The translations under genes were made by a program, and so were the position numbers. Under the pieces are notes generated by a model, which did no database searches, was not told where the DNA came from, and worked only from the letters and a program-made list of their open reading frames with translations. This document shows positions 29,001-37,283 of a stretch of 64,000 nt of DNA, piece by piece. The DNA is from Albibacterium sp963696875 (GTDB lineage Bacteria; Bacteroidota; Bacteroidia; Sphingobacteriales; Sphingobacteriaceae). The stretch spans positions 62,001 through 126,000 of the forward strand of contig CAVOLQ010000001.1 of NCBI GenBank assembly GCA_963696875.1. The letters are read 5' to 3'. Positions within the stretch are counted from its first letter, which is position 1. The number at the start of each line of letters is the position of its first letter.

Positions 29001-30266
29001 GTTATCATCCCCACAGTCCCAGTTCTGGATGAAGATGAAGAGCTTCCACAACCGGATATCGGGGAAGCCGTGGTAATTGCGGACGGCAAACGTGCTAATG
29101 TGGTCATTGAAGTGGTGGATAATAGTGTTTTGCGGTTACGAGGCGACGAATTCGAAATGAATCTGACTTCGATAGATATAAACTCAGAAAATGTCCCTAT
29201 TTCGGAAATCAAACCCGTGATCCGAATTCTTAGAGGTGAAGGGTCAATGATACGCCTAAACGGATTTGGATACGAGCCTGGAACTTACATTTCAATATAT
29301 CTTTTCAGTCAGCCGATCCTTCTTGGACAAATGCAGGTACAAAGTGACGGGACATTTGAAGGTGCATTACCGTTAATGGTGGATCTCGACGTAGGACTGC
29401 ATACGCTACAGGCCAATGGATTGGTCGGCCCTGCAAAAGTAGAGAAGTCGGTATCGGTCGGAGTACTTGTGGTAGAAAATACTGGGCAACAGATTTCATT
29501 CAACCCGCTGCCAGAAAAAATTTACGGAGAGGCACCATTTAAGCTGAATGCTTGGGCAACCAGTAATTTGCCAATTAGTTATAGCGTTAGCGGCATGGAC
29601 GGAATGCCGACAGATATCGTAGAATTATTGGATGATAATATACTCAAAATCAATAAAACGGGTCAAGTGAGAGTTACTGCCATACAAAATGGCAGCGATA
29701 TTTTTGATGCCGCCAGTTCGGTAACACAGGTATTGCTCATTAGTCCGCGTCAGGCAACTTCAATCCTCGATCCGGAACCGTTGAAGGTATTTTATGGTAC
29801 TGAGTTCAACACTTTGGAAAAACCGACTACTGTTCAAATTAACTTCAGTGATGGGACTCAACGGTCGATTCCGGTAATTTGGGAAAAAAGATTTTATAAT
29901 CCTAATATATTAGGCGACCAGCGCTTGGTAGGTAGTTTTGTATTGGATGAATACTCAGAAAACAGGGACAACATCAAGGTAGAGCTATTAATAGCCATAA
30001 TTGAAAACCCAGTGTTTATACCTAATGCGTTCACTCCAAATGGAGACGGGGTAAATGATGTATTTATTATCAGAGGGTTGGAAAGTTATAATCAGGCGGA
30101 CCTAAGTGTGTTTAATCGGTGGGGTAATGAAGTATATAGAAATACAAATTATAAGAATACTTGGGATGGCAATAATCTAAATGAGGGGACGTACTATTAT
30201 AAGCTAAGTATGAAGAAGGGAGATGATGTTCAGGTTTATACGGGATGGATCCTGATCAAACGCTAA
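23058..30266 (+). CDS. Giant T9SS-exported adhesin with 13 FIVAR-like repeats and type B sorting domain
   Basis: 2402-residue surface protein. A long signal segment (to about 41, ends VVNAQ) precedes a beta-rich front half with GVWNDAATWQEW near residue 65 and bacterial Ig-like domains at about 730-1050 (SSIKANRSSDVVANNMDAS; LSIITQPVGQASG). Residues about 1055-1894 are 13 repeats of about 61 residues (core T-D-W-S-x-x-S-W-x-x-L-Q, then KQSEIDAALAQLNAAI and VDK), a FIVAR-like helical repeat. A fibronectin III domain follows (about 1900-1985), then Ig-like modules. The last 85 residues (FIPNAFTPNGDGVNDVF to the end) are the gliding-motility type CTD, a type B T9SS signal. The DNA becomes more GC-rich around the fibronectin part. 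It is followed directly by a PorP/SprF gene, the usual partner. Ligand unknown. Confidence 0.92.
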   Translation: MWLSMFFRFCCSVSRLLSRELSGAYVLTTFLYSFTSVVNAQQLASVIEPLPAPMSGEYRSVKDGVWNDAATWQEWTGTEWTHASTLPSEAFLITPVVKGWNISTKMGGGDIHTINLPADIETGDLLLIFWTGAQTGGRNVSIPSGFTRLYFADGGNRRRTAWYKVASGAEGQTIDVIAGTGVSAHTSYRIAAGTYSSVPVVGVVATGHSSSPDPPVLSTGIGLVPTLWIATSHSDGNGSASSPSGYPPLITAYTGSVGNNGARTATTHLVTTNATSQNPGAFSLDQNSSWAANTIALQGAFRKAVVKNEHTVTVTNSVNVSDVDVYGTLDVNTNTAMTIAGKSTLTVHEGGRLRLPGNNIAGNDARMAGAGNFILSEGGYLEIGSLNGITSSGTTASYGNIRVSGTRSFHAGAHYIYNRNGLVNNNQSTGTGYPTNLTGSLTIDNPGTVTRTTSSSRNISTGILYLVKGTFAAGGAGFTMGNNTSSPNGTIVRTGGILIGGVGNNWHQVIYKGDSKTTGPELLGNGLRNINVDLLDKSQVLTLNTNITIPGSLTLVMGLMKTNSNTLTVSNYAPQAISGGSSDSFVQGNLVRGIASGTNTYNFPLGSDGIYAPVSLAFTTNSINRNVTGSTIGSNHKNIASSGLADPKLERHWTFSATGGGSYNYNPTFSWDSADEEDGFEFNNALVARYDGSTWTYPTMSDKTVNSAKATGLNGFGDFQLGSEDMTPDASKSSIKANRSSDVVANNMDASIVTVTVRNSNGNPVGAGVDVFLRVTGGSVGDGGLNPSDSWKTNVNGQVEVNLTSTVANNVVVTGYLGMDDEGEWIGGDKIIATVEVNFKAGAAKSLSIITQPVGQASGSTMAAQPLIHILDANDNVVTDDSNSEVTVAITSGDGGTLSGILSIIANGGVAKFSSLTLAGKVGETYELTFFSDGLEEAVSEGVRLSSHGSAAQIALSGLISNLPSGDIRQLTATLKDGAGNLIDTGEESSLEITFSQNTELGSVSGLKTITAERGVALITIIGKNGGQVTVIASTESPTLADQLTFTITVDNTILQAAITETEDFIETDWSSDSWTVLQTVITNAWIVLNNINSAQLEVDAALAELNTAIAALDVDKAALQSAVIETEGLTEADWSAASWADLQTAILEAEALLDDTNSKQSEIDEAVTKLNTAIAGLDVDKIALQATLAKIEGLTETDWSVASWTVLQTVVLEAQAVLDDTNSKQSEIDAVVAQLNAAIADLGVDKTALQTLVRGTEGLIKSDWSVASWLVLQTAVLEAQAVLDATISKQSEIDAVVAQLNKAIDGLAVDKSALRSAVTSAESKVESDYSPDSWAQFAAALGDARTVIDNTNPTQLEIDVALTELNTAIAALDVDKTALQSAVNRAKDFIEADWSVDSWTVLQTAVLEAQRILDGTNSKQSDIGVAVTQLNKAIDGLAVDKSALRSAVTSAESKVESDYSPASWAQFTAALGNARTVIDNTNPTQLEIDAALIELNTGIAALDVDKVELQAKLNETEGLTKTDWSVDSWTVLQSAILEAEVILDDISSKQSEIDAAVVQLNAAIVGLTVDKSALLSASEEFKVESDYSPASWAQFAAALGDARMVIDDIDAKQSEIDAALAQLNAAIAGLYVDKVALQATLTETEGLTETDWSVDSWTVLQNAIANANAAHNNTRATQSEIDAALTKLNIALGELSVDKSALQAAVKLAENKVESDYSPVNWRLLVTILKDARAVIGNSNVIQSEIDVILAKINAAIAGLEVDKAALTAMIASTEELTETDWSVDSWIVLQISITEAQVVLSVSNSKQSEVDAALAALNTAIAALNVDKSALEIAIVTTSGLTETDYSKASWTNLQTVLDVARTISVLNDASQSDVDNATNALTSAIGALQPAQKIGIPTELVGVGGDKQVSLAWSAPADGGTVVGYLVDYSLDNGATWQGSPSAGTEVVVSGLMNNKAYIFRVAAVNESGTGAYSASSSVIIPTVPVLDEDEELPQPDIGEAVVIADGKRANVVIEVVDNSVLRLRGDEFEMNLTSIDINSENVPISEIKPVIRILRGEGSMIRLNGFGYEPGTYISIYLFSQPILLGQMQVQSDGTFEGALPLMVDLDVGLHTLQANGLVGPAKVEKSVSVGVLVVENTGQQISFNPLPEKIYGEAPFKLNAWATSNLPISYSVSGMDGMPTDIVELLDDNILKINKTGQVRVTAIQNGSDIFDAASSVTQVLLISPRQATSILDPEPLKVFYGTEFNTLEKPTTVQINFSDGTQRSIPVIWEKRFYNPNILGDQRLVGSFVLDEYSENRDNIKVELLIAIIENPVFIPNAFTPNGDGVNDVFIIRGLESYNQADLSVFNRWGNEVYRNTNYKNTWDGNNLNEGTYYYKLSMKKGDDVQVYTGWILIKR
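26220..28740 (+). repeat. Tandem repeat array inside the adhesin (13 units of about 180-190 bases)
   Basis: Units alternate between a TDWS-type and an SDYSP-type core. Units 5 and 7 (starting about 26985 and 27370) are almost identical at the DNA level over more than 200 bases, spaced about 380 bases, so a two-unit block was duplicated recently or homogenised. Unit 9 is a little shorter. Confidence 0.9.
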
Positions 30267-30286
30267 AGGGAGACAAGACAAAGGCA

Positions 30287-31318
30287 ATGATAAATATCTT
30301 GAAAATGAAAATTAAAGTTTTATATGGAACATTCGTTCTTTTTGGGATTTGTTCAATGAAGGTCCAAGCTCAGCAAAACATCCAGTTTACTCAATATATT
30401 TTTAATTCGATGAGTGTAAATCCAGCATATGCTGGATATAAAGAAAAATGGTTTGCCCAGATTGGACTGCGTTCGCAATGGGTGGGTATTGAAGGAGCTC
30501 CGAAGACCGGTCAGATTTCGATTGATGGGATCATAGATCCACTTCATAGGAGGATGGGCATAGGGCTTCAGGTAACATCAGATATGCTGGGACCTCAAAG
30601 CGCCAACTCGGTTTATGCGAACTATGCGTATCGATTGAGGTTGGACAACGAAGATACCAAACGATTAAGTTTTGGTATCGGTCTGGGTGTTACCCAATAT
30701 GCCTTAGATGGTACCGCCTTATCTCCTAGTCCAGATGAGCTAGTTGATAATGCTTTACCTACAGGCAATGTTACCAGCTTTATACCAGACCTGCGATTTG
30801 GGATTTATTACAGCTTTACATCAATGTATCTTGGTCTCTCGGTATTAGATTTACTTTCAGGAGATAGATCAAATAATATTTTTCGGTGGGATGCCTCCAC
30901 AACAGAGAACCTCAAAAGGAAACGCCAAATATATTTGACAATGGGCACCTTGCTTACTATTGCATCGGATATTAAACTAAGGCCTAGTATAATGCTTAAA
31001 GAAGATTTTAAAGGACCTACGAGCCTTGATCTAAATGCAATGTTTATTTTTGCAGACCATTTTTGGGTAGGGAGTGGCTACCGAACCGGTGTGAAATTAT
31101 GGGATAAAAAGATCGACAGCCATAAGTTAGTAAGCAATTTGAATTCTTTTTCGGGTATTATGCAATTTTTCGTGAATGACAATTTTCGTCTTGGATATTC
31201 GTACGATTATATCATTAACAAATTGGGAAGCCTACAAAACGGAACTCATGAAATCACTTTGGGCTTAACTGTTTCAAAGAGTCGAACTGGTGTTGAAAAA
31301 CCACGACTTTTTTTCTAA
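30287..31318 (+). CDS. PorP/SprF-family T9SS outer-membrane protein
   Basis: Integral outer-membrane protein that pairs with exported type B T9SS substrates. I start at ATG 30287 (MINILKMKIKVLYG); ATG 30305 is equally possible. An in-frame ATG at 30245 overlaps the adhesin end and puts a charged stretch before the signal, so I reject it. The signal ends CSMKVQAQ. Diagnostic front QNIQFTQYIFNSMSVNPAYAG, then GSRSQW-type RSQWVGIEGAP and alternating barrel strands to VSKSRTGVEKPRLFF. About 343 residues is typical. It lies 20 bases after the adhesin stop; co-transcription with the adhesin mirrors SprB/SprF in Flavobacterium. Confidence 0.93.
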   Translation: MINILKMKIKVLYGTFVLFGICSMKVQAQQNIQFTQYIFNSMSVNPAYAGYKEKWFAQIGLRSQWVGIEGAPKTGQISIDGIIDPLHRRMGIGLQVTSDMLGPQSANSVYANYAYRLRLDNEDTKRLSFGIGLGVTQYALDGTALSPSPDELVDNALPTGNVTSFIPDLRFGIYYSFTSMYLGLSVLDLLSGDRSNNIFRWDASTTENLKRKRQIYLTMGTLLTIASDIKLRPSIMLKEDFKGPTSLDLNAMFIFADHFWVGSGYRTGVKLWDKKIDSHKLVSNLNSFSGIMQFFVNDNFRLGYSYDYIINKLGSLQNGTHEITLGLTVSKSRTGVEKPRLFF

Positions 31319-31353
31319 GTATTGGGTTTTAGTAGATCGTTTACCACTGAGTA

Positions 31354-32022
31354 CTATACATAAAACCGATATTTCTTTTCGCGGAATCGTGGATCTTTAT
31401 CACTTAATCCAAAACGTATAGAAGAATGAATAGTAATTGGTTTAGGAGATGCAAGAGAACTGATGTGAAGTAATTCCTTTGAATCAAAGGCTAATCCTGC
31501 CCGCATATCGAGTGCGATTCTTTCTAGATTTATTGGGTCATTGGCCGCTAAAATGATTTCTGAAACCACCCGAGAGGGACCAGAAATGATTCGACCGTCT
31601 TGTAAGTTTTTTATGGCTCGAATTAATATTCCACCGTACCGTTCTTTCGTGCCATCCCCATAGGTAATGTCAAGACCACGACGGGTATGTGTGTATTTCT
31701 CAATACCTGTAAATCGATGGAAATACCAGGAGCCCGTCACCGATTGTTTTTTTCGAACCCTGCTGGCATATTGAAAAGAGTGTGAATAGGGATCTGGATG
31801 AATTTTTTCATTATAAAAATAGAATTCAATATCCAAAATTTGATAGGCTTTACCAGCAACCATTAAATTGCTTTGCAATAATAATAGCTTGGCAACCACA
31901 TTAAAGCCATGCTCCAATTGTTCCGCATCGGAGGCTTCATTGACGATTTTTAAGAGGCTTGAATAAAGCAAACCAGTCTGTGAATCTGACCTTAGTGAAT
32001 CATTATCTAAAGATTTGCTCAT
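31354..32022 (-). CDS. Unknown protein, possible remote relative of 3-methyladenine DNA glycosylase (AAG/MPG)
   Basis: 222 residues, no signal, so cytoplasmic. Some spacing resembles the AAG fold: ILDIEFYFY (AAG has E-V-E-A-Y), DPYSHS (AAG DPASHA), GGILIRAIKNL (AAG VLIRALEP) and ISGPSRVVSEI (AAG SGPGRL). The match is by eye and needs a profile search; no catalytic Glu can be assigned with certainty. It is encoded 10 bases downstream of mfd on the same strand, so the two are probably one unit, and a DNA-repair role would fit that. If the similarity fails, it stays a conserved unknown. Confidence 0.7.
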   Translation of the reverse strand: MSKSLDNDSLRSDSQTGLLYSSLLKIVNEASDAEQLEHGFNVVAKLLLLQSNLMVAGKAYQILDIEFYFYNEKIHPDPYSHSFQYASRVRKKQSVTGSWYFHRFTGIEKYTHTRRGLDITYGDGTKERYGGILIRAIKNLQDGRIISGPSRVVSEIILAANDPINLERIALDMRAGLAFDSKELLHISSLASPKPITIHSSIRFGLSDKDPRFREKKYRFYV

Positions 32023-32032
32023 ACACCCATCT

Positions 32033-35000
32033 TTATTCTGCTAGTTTTCTTAAAATGGAAATTGCATGGCGAATGTCACTGATATCGTCAAAACCAATAC
32101 GCAATGTCCCTCGAACTTCTTTCAGGTTGCATAGCGTCGGATGTAGTTGTGCATATTGTAGCACTTTCCCAAAGCGGTCGCTTTCAAAATAAGGCGACTG
32201 CTTATCCGAAATAAAATAACAGCGTAAGGTATTTTTCTTATATGATATTTTCTCGAAGCCTATGGTTTTTCCATACCATTGCAAGCGTAAGGTATTCAGC
32301 AACTCATGCACCTGCAGAGGGATGGGGCCAAAGCGATCAATGAGTTCTTTTTTGAATGCTTCTAATTGTTCCTCGTTTTCTAATTTCGCTAATTCTGAGT
32401 AGAGGTTATAGCGTTCACCGATATGAGTGACATATTCATCTGGAATATGTACTTCCAAATCGGTATCCACCTGTGTAAAAGAAACAAACTCTCTCGGCTT
32501 ATCATCTGGAAATAAGCCTGCAAATTCATCTTCTTTTAATTCATGAATGGCTTCGTCCAAGATTTTATGGTACATTTCATAACCAATCTCAGCAATGAAA
32601 CCACTTTGTTCCGCACCAAGTAAATTCCCACTTCCTCGGATATCCAAATCTCGCATGGCTACATTAAAGCCGCTTCCTAAGTCAGAGAACTCTTCAATTG
32701 CACTTAAGCGCTTACTGGCTTCATTTGTTAAAGTAGAAAGCGGTGGACTTAATAAATAGCAATACGCTTTTTTATTAGAACGGCCGACTCTTCCCCGCAT
32801 TTGATGAAGGTCACTTAAACCAAACATGTGTGCATGGTTGATGATAATCGTATTGGCATTTGGAATATCTAAGCCTGATTCTATAATCGTGGTAGCGATC
32901 AAAACATCAAATTCATGATTGATGAACTTGAGCATAATATTTTCTAAAGCGTCTCCTGCTAACTGACCATGAGCTATACCAACACGTGCGTGAGGTACCA
33001 ACTTCACAATCATCGCCGCTAGTTGATCTAAGTCTTTTACGCGGTTATGAATAAAAAATACCTGACCATTTCTATCAAGTTCCTCGCTTACCGCATCTTG
33101 AATCAGTTTCTCATTGAAAACATGTAATTCCGTTTGTACAGGCTGGCGATTAGGTGGAGGCGTACTGATGATGCTTAAGTCGCGCGCGCCCATCAAAGAG
33201 AAATGCAAGGTCCTAGGGATAGGAGTTGCGGTTAATGTCAAGGTATCGACATTTGCGCGCAATTGCTTTAATTTTTCTTTGACACCAACACCAAACTTTT
33301 GTTCCTCATCAATGATCAATAAACCCAGGTCTTTAAACTTAACATCCTTGCTGACCAAGCGGTGGGTGCCGATAATAATATCTACTTTTCCCTCTGCAAG
33401 GTTTTGAAGTGTTTGTTTTATTTCTTTACTGGTTTTAAAGCGATTTATATAGTCCACATTTGCCGGAAATCCTTCCAAACGTTCCGTAAAGGTTTTATAA
33501 TGTTGTAAAGCAAGAATGGTTGTAGGCACTAAAACTGCCACTTGTTTACTATCGGAAACCGCTTTAAATGCCGCACGTATAGCTACCTCTGTTTTGCCGA
33601 AGCCTACATCACCACAAACCAATCTGTCCATAGGATGTGGCGATTCCATGTCTTTTTTTACGTCTGCGGTAGACTTTTCCTGATCAGGCGTGTCTTCATA
33701 AATAAAGGAAGCCTCTAATTCGGTTTGTAGATAGGTGTCAGGTAGAAATGCATTGCCTGTTTCCGCTTTCCGCTTAGCGTATAACTTGATCAAGTCCCGA
33801 GCAATATCCTTAACTTTTTTTTTAGTAGTTTTTTTTAGCTTCTCCCAAGTGTCTGTGCCCAGTTTATTCATTTTAGGCACAGCGCCTTCTTTCCCAGAAT
33901 ACTTCGATATTCTATTCAAAGAGTTGATATTGACATATAAAAGATCATTGTCAGCATATACAAGGCGAATCGATTCTTGGATTTTGCCGTTGACTTCTAG
34001 TTTTTCCAAGCCGGCATATTTTCCAATTCCATGGTCGATATGCGTGATATAGTCTCCAGGTTTTAAATCCCGGAGATCCTTAAGTGTAATGGCCTGTGAT
34101 TTGGTATATCCTTTCTTAAGCTTGTATTTATAATAGCGATCAAAGATCTGATGATCGGTGAAGCAAACTATTTTTAAGTTTTCATCCGTGAATCCTTGAC
34201 GGAGAGCAATATGAATTGGAGTGAAGTGAACGCTTTTGTCCAAATCATCCAAAATAGCAAAGATACGCTCTACCTGTTTTGGCGAATCACTAAAAATATA
34301 GGTCTTGAGTTTCTTTTTCTCATCTTCTTTCAGATGATGAATGAGTAAATTAAAATCCTTATTGAAAGAAGGTTGTGGTTTTTGATTAAACTGGATGCTT
34401 ACATCGTGTTTATAAAAAAATTGTTTTCCAAATTCAATGATCGGAAACACTTGAACTTTATCAACGATAAAGCCCTCTTCGGAAAAGTTATATTTGGGGT
34501 CTATCCATTCTGGGTTCTGTGCTTTTTCACTTTCCGATAAAGCTTTCCATAGCGCTGTAGCCTTTTCATAACCATCTTTTATAATGTCAAAAGTAAGCTG
34601 CACATCTTTAAACCACAGAATGGCATTTGGATCAATATATTCCAATAGGGAAATATTGCTCACGGTTAAAAATTTGGCTTGAACGTTTGGTAATATGGTA
34701 ACTGAATTGATCTTGCCAACTGAAAGCTGACTTTCAATATCAAAGGTTCGAATGCTTTCAACTGTGTCTCCAAAAAATTCAACCCGATAGGGGAGATCGT
34801 TGGAGAAAGAAAAAATATCTACTATACCACCTCGTATTGCAAACTGGCCAGGTTCATAAACAAAATCAACGCGCTCAAAATCGTACTCAATTAAGAATTC
34901 ATTAATGAAATCGATACCCAATTTGGTATCTTGCTGAATGACTAAAGTGTTTTTACTAAGTTCTTGACGGTTAATTACCTTTTCAGCAAGCGCTTCAGGA

Positions 35001-35368
35001 TAAGTCACCACAAGGGGATTTTTACCTTCTTGATTTAAAGTATTTAACGCTTCCGCTCGTTGTAAAACCTGTCCACTATTACTCTGGGTAAAATCAAAAG
35101 GTTTCCGAAACGAAGATGGGAAAAACAAGACCTCTTTGTCAAGGATGTTCTCTAAGTCACTTAAAAAGAAAGAGGCTTCTTCATGGTTAGGGAGTACAAA
35201 CACAGCTGTTCGACCAATTAACTCATGACTGCTTATGGCTAATAAAGCATCTGCTGAGCCGATTAAGCCCTTTAAAGCAATTTTAGATTTTTGCTCTTTT
35301 AGGGCTTCAACCAAAGCATGTACTTCGGTGCCTTTTTTGAATTGCTCTACTATATTTGAAATATTCAC
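32033..35368 (-). CDS. mfd: Transcription-repair coupling factor Mfd
   Basis: ATP-driven translocase that removes stalled RNA polymerase and recruits UvrA. N-terminal UvrB-like module (to about 350), RNA-polymerase-interaction domain (GDYITHIDHGIGKYAGLEKL near 445), then the RecG-like motor with Walker A CGDVGFGKTEVA (about 585), LLIIDEEQKFGVG, TLTATPIPRT, IESGLDIPNANT and QMRGRVGRSNKKAYCYL, and the C-terminal TRCF domain. Length of 1111 residues is typical. The start is GTG (35368-35366, reading MNISNIVEQ); the intergenic gap to glnS is only 45 bases, and a -7 element lies close to the GTG. Confidence 0.97.
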   Translation of the reverse strand: MNISNIVEQFKKGTEVHALVEALKEQKSKIALKGLIGSADALLAISSHELIGRTAVFVLPNHEEASFFLSDLENILDKEVLFFPSSFRKPFDFTQSNSGQVLQRAEALNTLNQEGKNPLVVTYPEALAEKVINRQELSKNTLVIQQDTKLGIDFINEFLIEYDFERVDFVYEPGQFAIRGGIVDIFSFSNDLPYRVEFFGDTVESIRTFDIESQLSVGKINSVTILPNVQAKFLTVSNISLLEYIDPNAILWFKDVQLTFDIIKDGYEKATALWKALSESEKAQNPEWIDPKYNFSEEGFIVDKVQVFPIIEFGKQFFYKHDVSIQFNQKPQPSFNKDFNLLIHHLKEDEKKKLKTYIFSDSPKQVERIFAILDDLDKSVHFTPIHIALRQGFTDENLKIVCFTDHQIFDRYYKYKLKKGYTKSQAITLKDLRDLKPGDYITHIDHGIGKYAGLEKLEVNGKIQESIRLVYADNDLLYVNINSLNRISKYSGKEGAVPKMNKLGTDTWEKLKKTTKKKVKDIARDLIKLYAKRKAETGNAFLPDTYLQTELEASFIYEDTPDQEKSTADVKKDMESPHPMDRLVCGDVGFGKTEVAIRAAFKAVSDSKQVAVLVPTTILALQHYKTFTERLEGFPANVDYINRFKTSKEIKQTLQNLAEGKVDIIIGTHRLVSKDVKFKDLGLLIIDEEQKFGVGVKEKLKQLRANVDTLTLTATPIPRTLHFSLMGARDLSIISTPPPNRQPVQTELHVFNEKLIQDAVSEELDRNGQVFFIHNRVKDLDQLAAMIVKLVPHARVGIAHGQLAGDALENIMLKFINHEFDVLIATTIIESGLDIPNANTIIINHAHMFGLSDLHQMRGRVGRSNKKAYCYLLSPPLSTLTNEASKRLSAIEEFSDLGSGFNVAMRDLDIRGSGNLLGAEQSGFIAEIGYEMYHKILDEAIHELKEDEFAGLFPDDKPREFVSFTQVDTDLEVHIPDEYVTHIGERYNLYSELAKLENEEQLEAFKKELIDRFGPIPLQVHELLNTLRLQWYGKTIGFEKISYKKNTLRCYFISDKQSPYFESDRFGKVLQYAQLHPTLCNLKEVRGTLRIGFDDISDIRHAISILRKLAE

Positions 35369-35378
35369 GCTAATGATG

Positions 35379-35406
35379 CAAAGGTAGCTATCTTTTCTTA
35401 TTTTTG
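35379..35406. promoter_or_regulatory. Divergent promoter region between mfd and glnS
   Basis: In a 45-base gap there are two exact TAnnTTTG matches pointing outward: TACCTTTG on the minus strand (35386-35379, for mfd) and TATTTTTG on the plus strand (35399-35406, for glnS). Both lie within about 10 bases of the start codons, which would make the mRNAs almost leaderless. -33 elements are not clear. Confidence 0.35.
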
Positions 35407-35413
35407 CTTCACT

Positions 35414-37073
35414 ATGAATGAAGAAAGATCATTAAATTTCATTGAAGAAATTATTGAGGAAGATTTAAGAACTGGAAAGCATGATGGGCGGGTTTTAACT
35501 CGTTTCCCACCTGAACCGAACGGTTATTTACATATTGGCCATGCCAAATCTATTTGTTTGAATTTTGGACTTGCCAAAAAATACAATGGCAAAACGAACC
35601 TTCGCTTTGACGATACCAATCCCGTAACTGAGGAAGTTGAGTACGTAGATAGCATTAAGGAAGATATAAAATGGCTAGGTTTTGAGTGGGATCAAGAGCT
35701 GTATACTTCTGATTACTTTGAAACATTATATGAGTACGCCGTTATTTTAATCAATAAGGGGTTGGCATATGTGGATGAAAGTAATCCAGAAGAAATTGCA
35801 AAAGCGAAAGGAACCCATACTCAACCGGGCGTTCCGACACCTGCCAGAAGCCGTAGTGTTGAAGAAAACTTAAGACTATTTGAAGAGATGCGTGCTGGCA
35901 AATACCCAGATGGAGCGATGGTATTGCGTGCTAAAATTGATCTCGGGAGCCCTAATATGCATATGCGCGATCCTCTACTCTATCGTATAAAGCACGCACA
36001 CCATCACCGTACGGGTGATGAATGGTGTATTTATCCAATGTATGATTTTGCACATGGTGAAAGTGACTCAATCGAAAAGATTACCCATTCCATATGTACC
36101 TTGGAATTTGTTCCTCATCGCCCATTATACGATTGGTTGATAGAAAATATTGGTATATTCCCATCCAAGCAATATGAATTTGCTCGTTTAAACGTTAGCT
36201 ATACCATAATGAGCAAACGAAAGTTATTGCAATTGGTTAACGAAAAGCTTGTCGATGGTTGGGACGATCCTCGAATGCCTACAATTAGTGGTTTGCGCCG
36301 CCGTGGCTTTACTCCGGCAAGTATTCGTGATTTTTGCGATCGTATCGGAATTGCAAAGCGTGAAAATATCATTGATGTAGGATTATTGGAATTTTGTGTC
36401 CGGGAAGACCTTAATAAAACTGCTTGGCGACGCATGTCAGTTTTAGATCCTATTAAATTAGTGATTACAAATTACCCAGAAGGGCAGGAGGAAATATTAG
36501 AAGGCGAGAATAATCCAGAAGCTGAAGGTGGCGATGGTTCAAGAAAAATCCCATTTAGTAAAGAACTTTGGATTGAGCGTGATGATTTCATGGAGGATGC
36601 CCCGAAGAAATTCTTCCGCTTAGGAGTCGGGAAAAGCGTTCGGTTAAAACATGCTTATATCGTTACTTGTGATGATTTTAAGAAAGATGAGGACGGGAAC
36701 GTAACTGAAATTTACTGTACGTATATTCCAGAGTCGAAAAGCGGGAGTGATAGCAGTGGCATGAATGTAAAAGGAACCATCCATTGGGTCAGTGTACCCA
36801 CATGCTAAAACTGCAGAAGTGAGAATTTATGATCGCTTGTTTAAAGTAGAAGATCCCGCAGCCGAAGAAGACTTTAAAAAAGCAATCAATCCGAATAGTC
36901 TCCAAATTGTTGAACAAGCATTTATAGAACCCGATTTAGAAAATGCTAAAAAGGGAGTGGGTTATCAGTTCTTACGTAAGGGCTATTATACTTTAGATAC
37001 TCATTCCACATTTGACAAGCTGATTTTTAATCAGACGGTGGGTCTGAGGGATGATTGGGCGAAGAAAAAATAA
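35414..37073 (+). CDS. glnS: Glutaminyl-tRNA synthetase, split by a one-base insertion near 36797
   Basis: Class I synthetase that charges tRNA-Gln in the cytoplasm. First frame (35414-36808): PPEPNGYLHIGHAKS (HIGH motif, about 30-44), RFDDTNP, DWLIENIGI, IMSKRKLL (KMSKS equivalent, about 267) and part of the anticodon-binding beta-barrel, ending KGTIHWVSVPTC and stop. The second frame (36792-37073) continues PHAKTAEVRIYDRLFKVEDP to the normal end. Dropping one C of the CCC at 36797-36799 gives an unbroken protein of about 557 residues, the usual length. GlnRS is normally essential in organisms that have it, so a sequence error is likelier than a dead gene, unless another charging route exists. 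Confidence 0.92.
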
Positions 37074-37247
37074 AAAACTATCAGTTATCAGCATTCAGTT
37101 AATGAAGCTATTATAGTCAAAAAAGTTTTGTGTTTTGAGCACAAAGCTTTTTTGTATTGAAAAGATTGTAAAACTGTCTAGGAATTAAACATGCACAGCT
37201 GATAACTAATAGTTACCCAATGCCCTTATATTTTTAACCTACTTATA

Positions 37248-37282
37248 GGAGCTGATAGCTGATAGCTCACAGCTGATGGCTC
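37248..37282. repeat. Degenerate AGCTGATAGC-type intergenic repeat
   Basis: Repeated (A)GCTGATAG units. The reverse complement (ATCAGCTGTGAGCTATCAGC) closely matches 62991-63010, and weaker related text occurs at 37080-37105 and 56200-56231. It is in gene-free DNA between glnS and the small Lys-rich gene. Confidence 0.4.
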
Positions 37283-37283
37283 T

